From Chitinophagaceae bacterium (lineage in GTDB: Bacteria > Bacteroidota > Bacteroidia > Chitinophagales > Chitinophagaceae): a stretch of 6,016 bases of DNA. The notes under the pieces are model-generated. The model was not told the origin of the DNA. It made no database searches and worked only from the letters and a program-made list of their open reading frames with translations. Numbering within the stretch: position 1 is the first letter of the stretch; the number at the start of each line of letters is the position of its first letter. Below, piece by piece: positions 5,884-6,016 of this stretch. The stretch is from the NCBI GenBank assembly GCA_023251285.1, contig JAHEZB010000157.1, forward strand, positions 1-6,016, written 5' to 3'. Made by a program: the position numbers and the translations under genes.

Positions 5884-6016
5884 ATGGAAGCAGTATCAAA
5901 CCGACAAGAAACAATTCAGGAAATTGTGAAAAATGTGAAACATCTTGATGATGCAAAGATTACTCGCCAAACTGCGGGTAAAAAAAATGCAGAAGAACGG
6001 CGTAAAGCCGGTTGCA
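5884..6016 (+). CDS. Start of an unrecognised protein, cut by the window end
   Basis: An open frame begins at the ATG at 5884 and runs 44 codons to the window end without a stop. The visible part begins MEAVSNRQETIQEIVKNVKH and is hydrophilic and rich in Lys, Glu, Gln and Arg, with a basic stretch GKKNAEERRKAG. There is no signal peptide or membrane span, and helix is likely. A matching -7 element lies 63 nt upstream with a palindrome over the expected transcription start. No family was recognised from this fragment. A nearby ATG at 5874 is in another frame and stops after 24 codons, so it is less likely to be the start. Confidence 0.55.
   Translation, partial: MEAVSNRQETIQEIVKNVKHLDDAKITRQTAGKKNAEERRKAGC

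Overview
The window looks like chromosomal DNA from a member of the Bacteroidota, perhaps near the Chitinophagales (the order is a guess). The reasons are AT-rich intergenic DNA, genes without convincing Shine-Dalgarno sites, several matches to the Bacteroidota -7 promoter element TAnnTTTG, and the character of the proteins. No RNA gene of a known family, CRISPR array, insertion sequence or phage gene was recognised. Most genes are housekeeping genes.

Layout. Positions 1-379 carry no protein gene. They hold two near-identical copies of an approximately 81-bp element (24-104 and 285-365), each ending on the minus strand in a rho-independent terminator, with a 47-bp tandem repeat between them. 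A secreted thioredoxin-fold protein (minus, 380-910) follows, then divergent ubiX (plus, 982-1539). A bidirectional terminator separates ubiX from convergent lolA (minus, 1585-2244). Upstream of lolA on the same strand are a possible 38-residue membrane peptide (2287-2403) and pyrG (2445-4109), so pyrG, the small ORF and lolA could form one transcript ending at 1538.

The 345-bp gap 4110-4454 has no established gene. It contains a good pyrG promoter candidate, a short upstream ORF overlapping the pyrG start, a possible 39-residue plus-strand ORF (4200-4319), and an 11-bp-arm hairpin followed by a T-rich run on the plus strand. Next is a compact minus-strand operon for a typical 2-Cys peroxiredoxin (5022-5666), a thioredoxin with a CGNC active site (4684-4998), and an 82-residue acidic protein of unknown function whose start overlaps the thioredoxin end (4455-4703). 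The upstream region 5667-5883 holds divergent promoter candidates and two short palindromes. A plus-strand ORF starts at 5884 and runs off the window.

How the genes work together. The clearest functional unit is the peroxide-detoxifying operon: the peroxiredoxin reduces peroxides, the thioredoxin probably regenerates it, and the third protein is an uncharacterised partner. The 380-910 product is a separate thiol-redox protein for the cell envelope. PyrG (CTP synthesis), LolA (lipoprotein transport) and UbiX (prenyl-FMN cofactor) are unrelated housekeeping functions. The least explained parts are the duplicated hairpin-terminator element at the left end, the two small ORFs, and the third gene of the redox operon.
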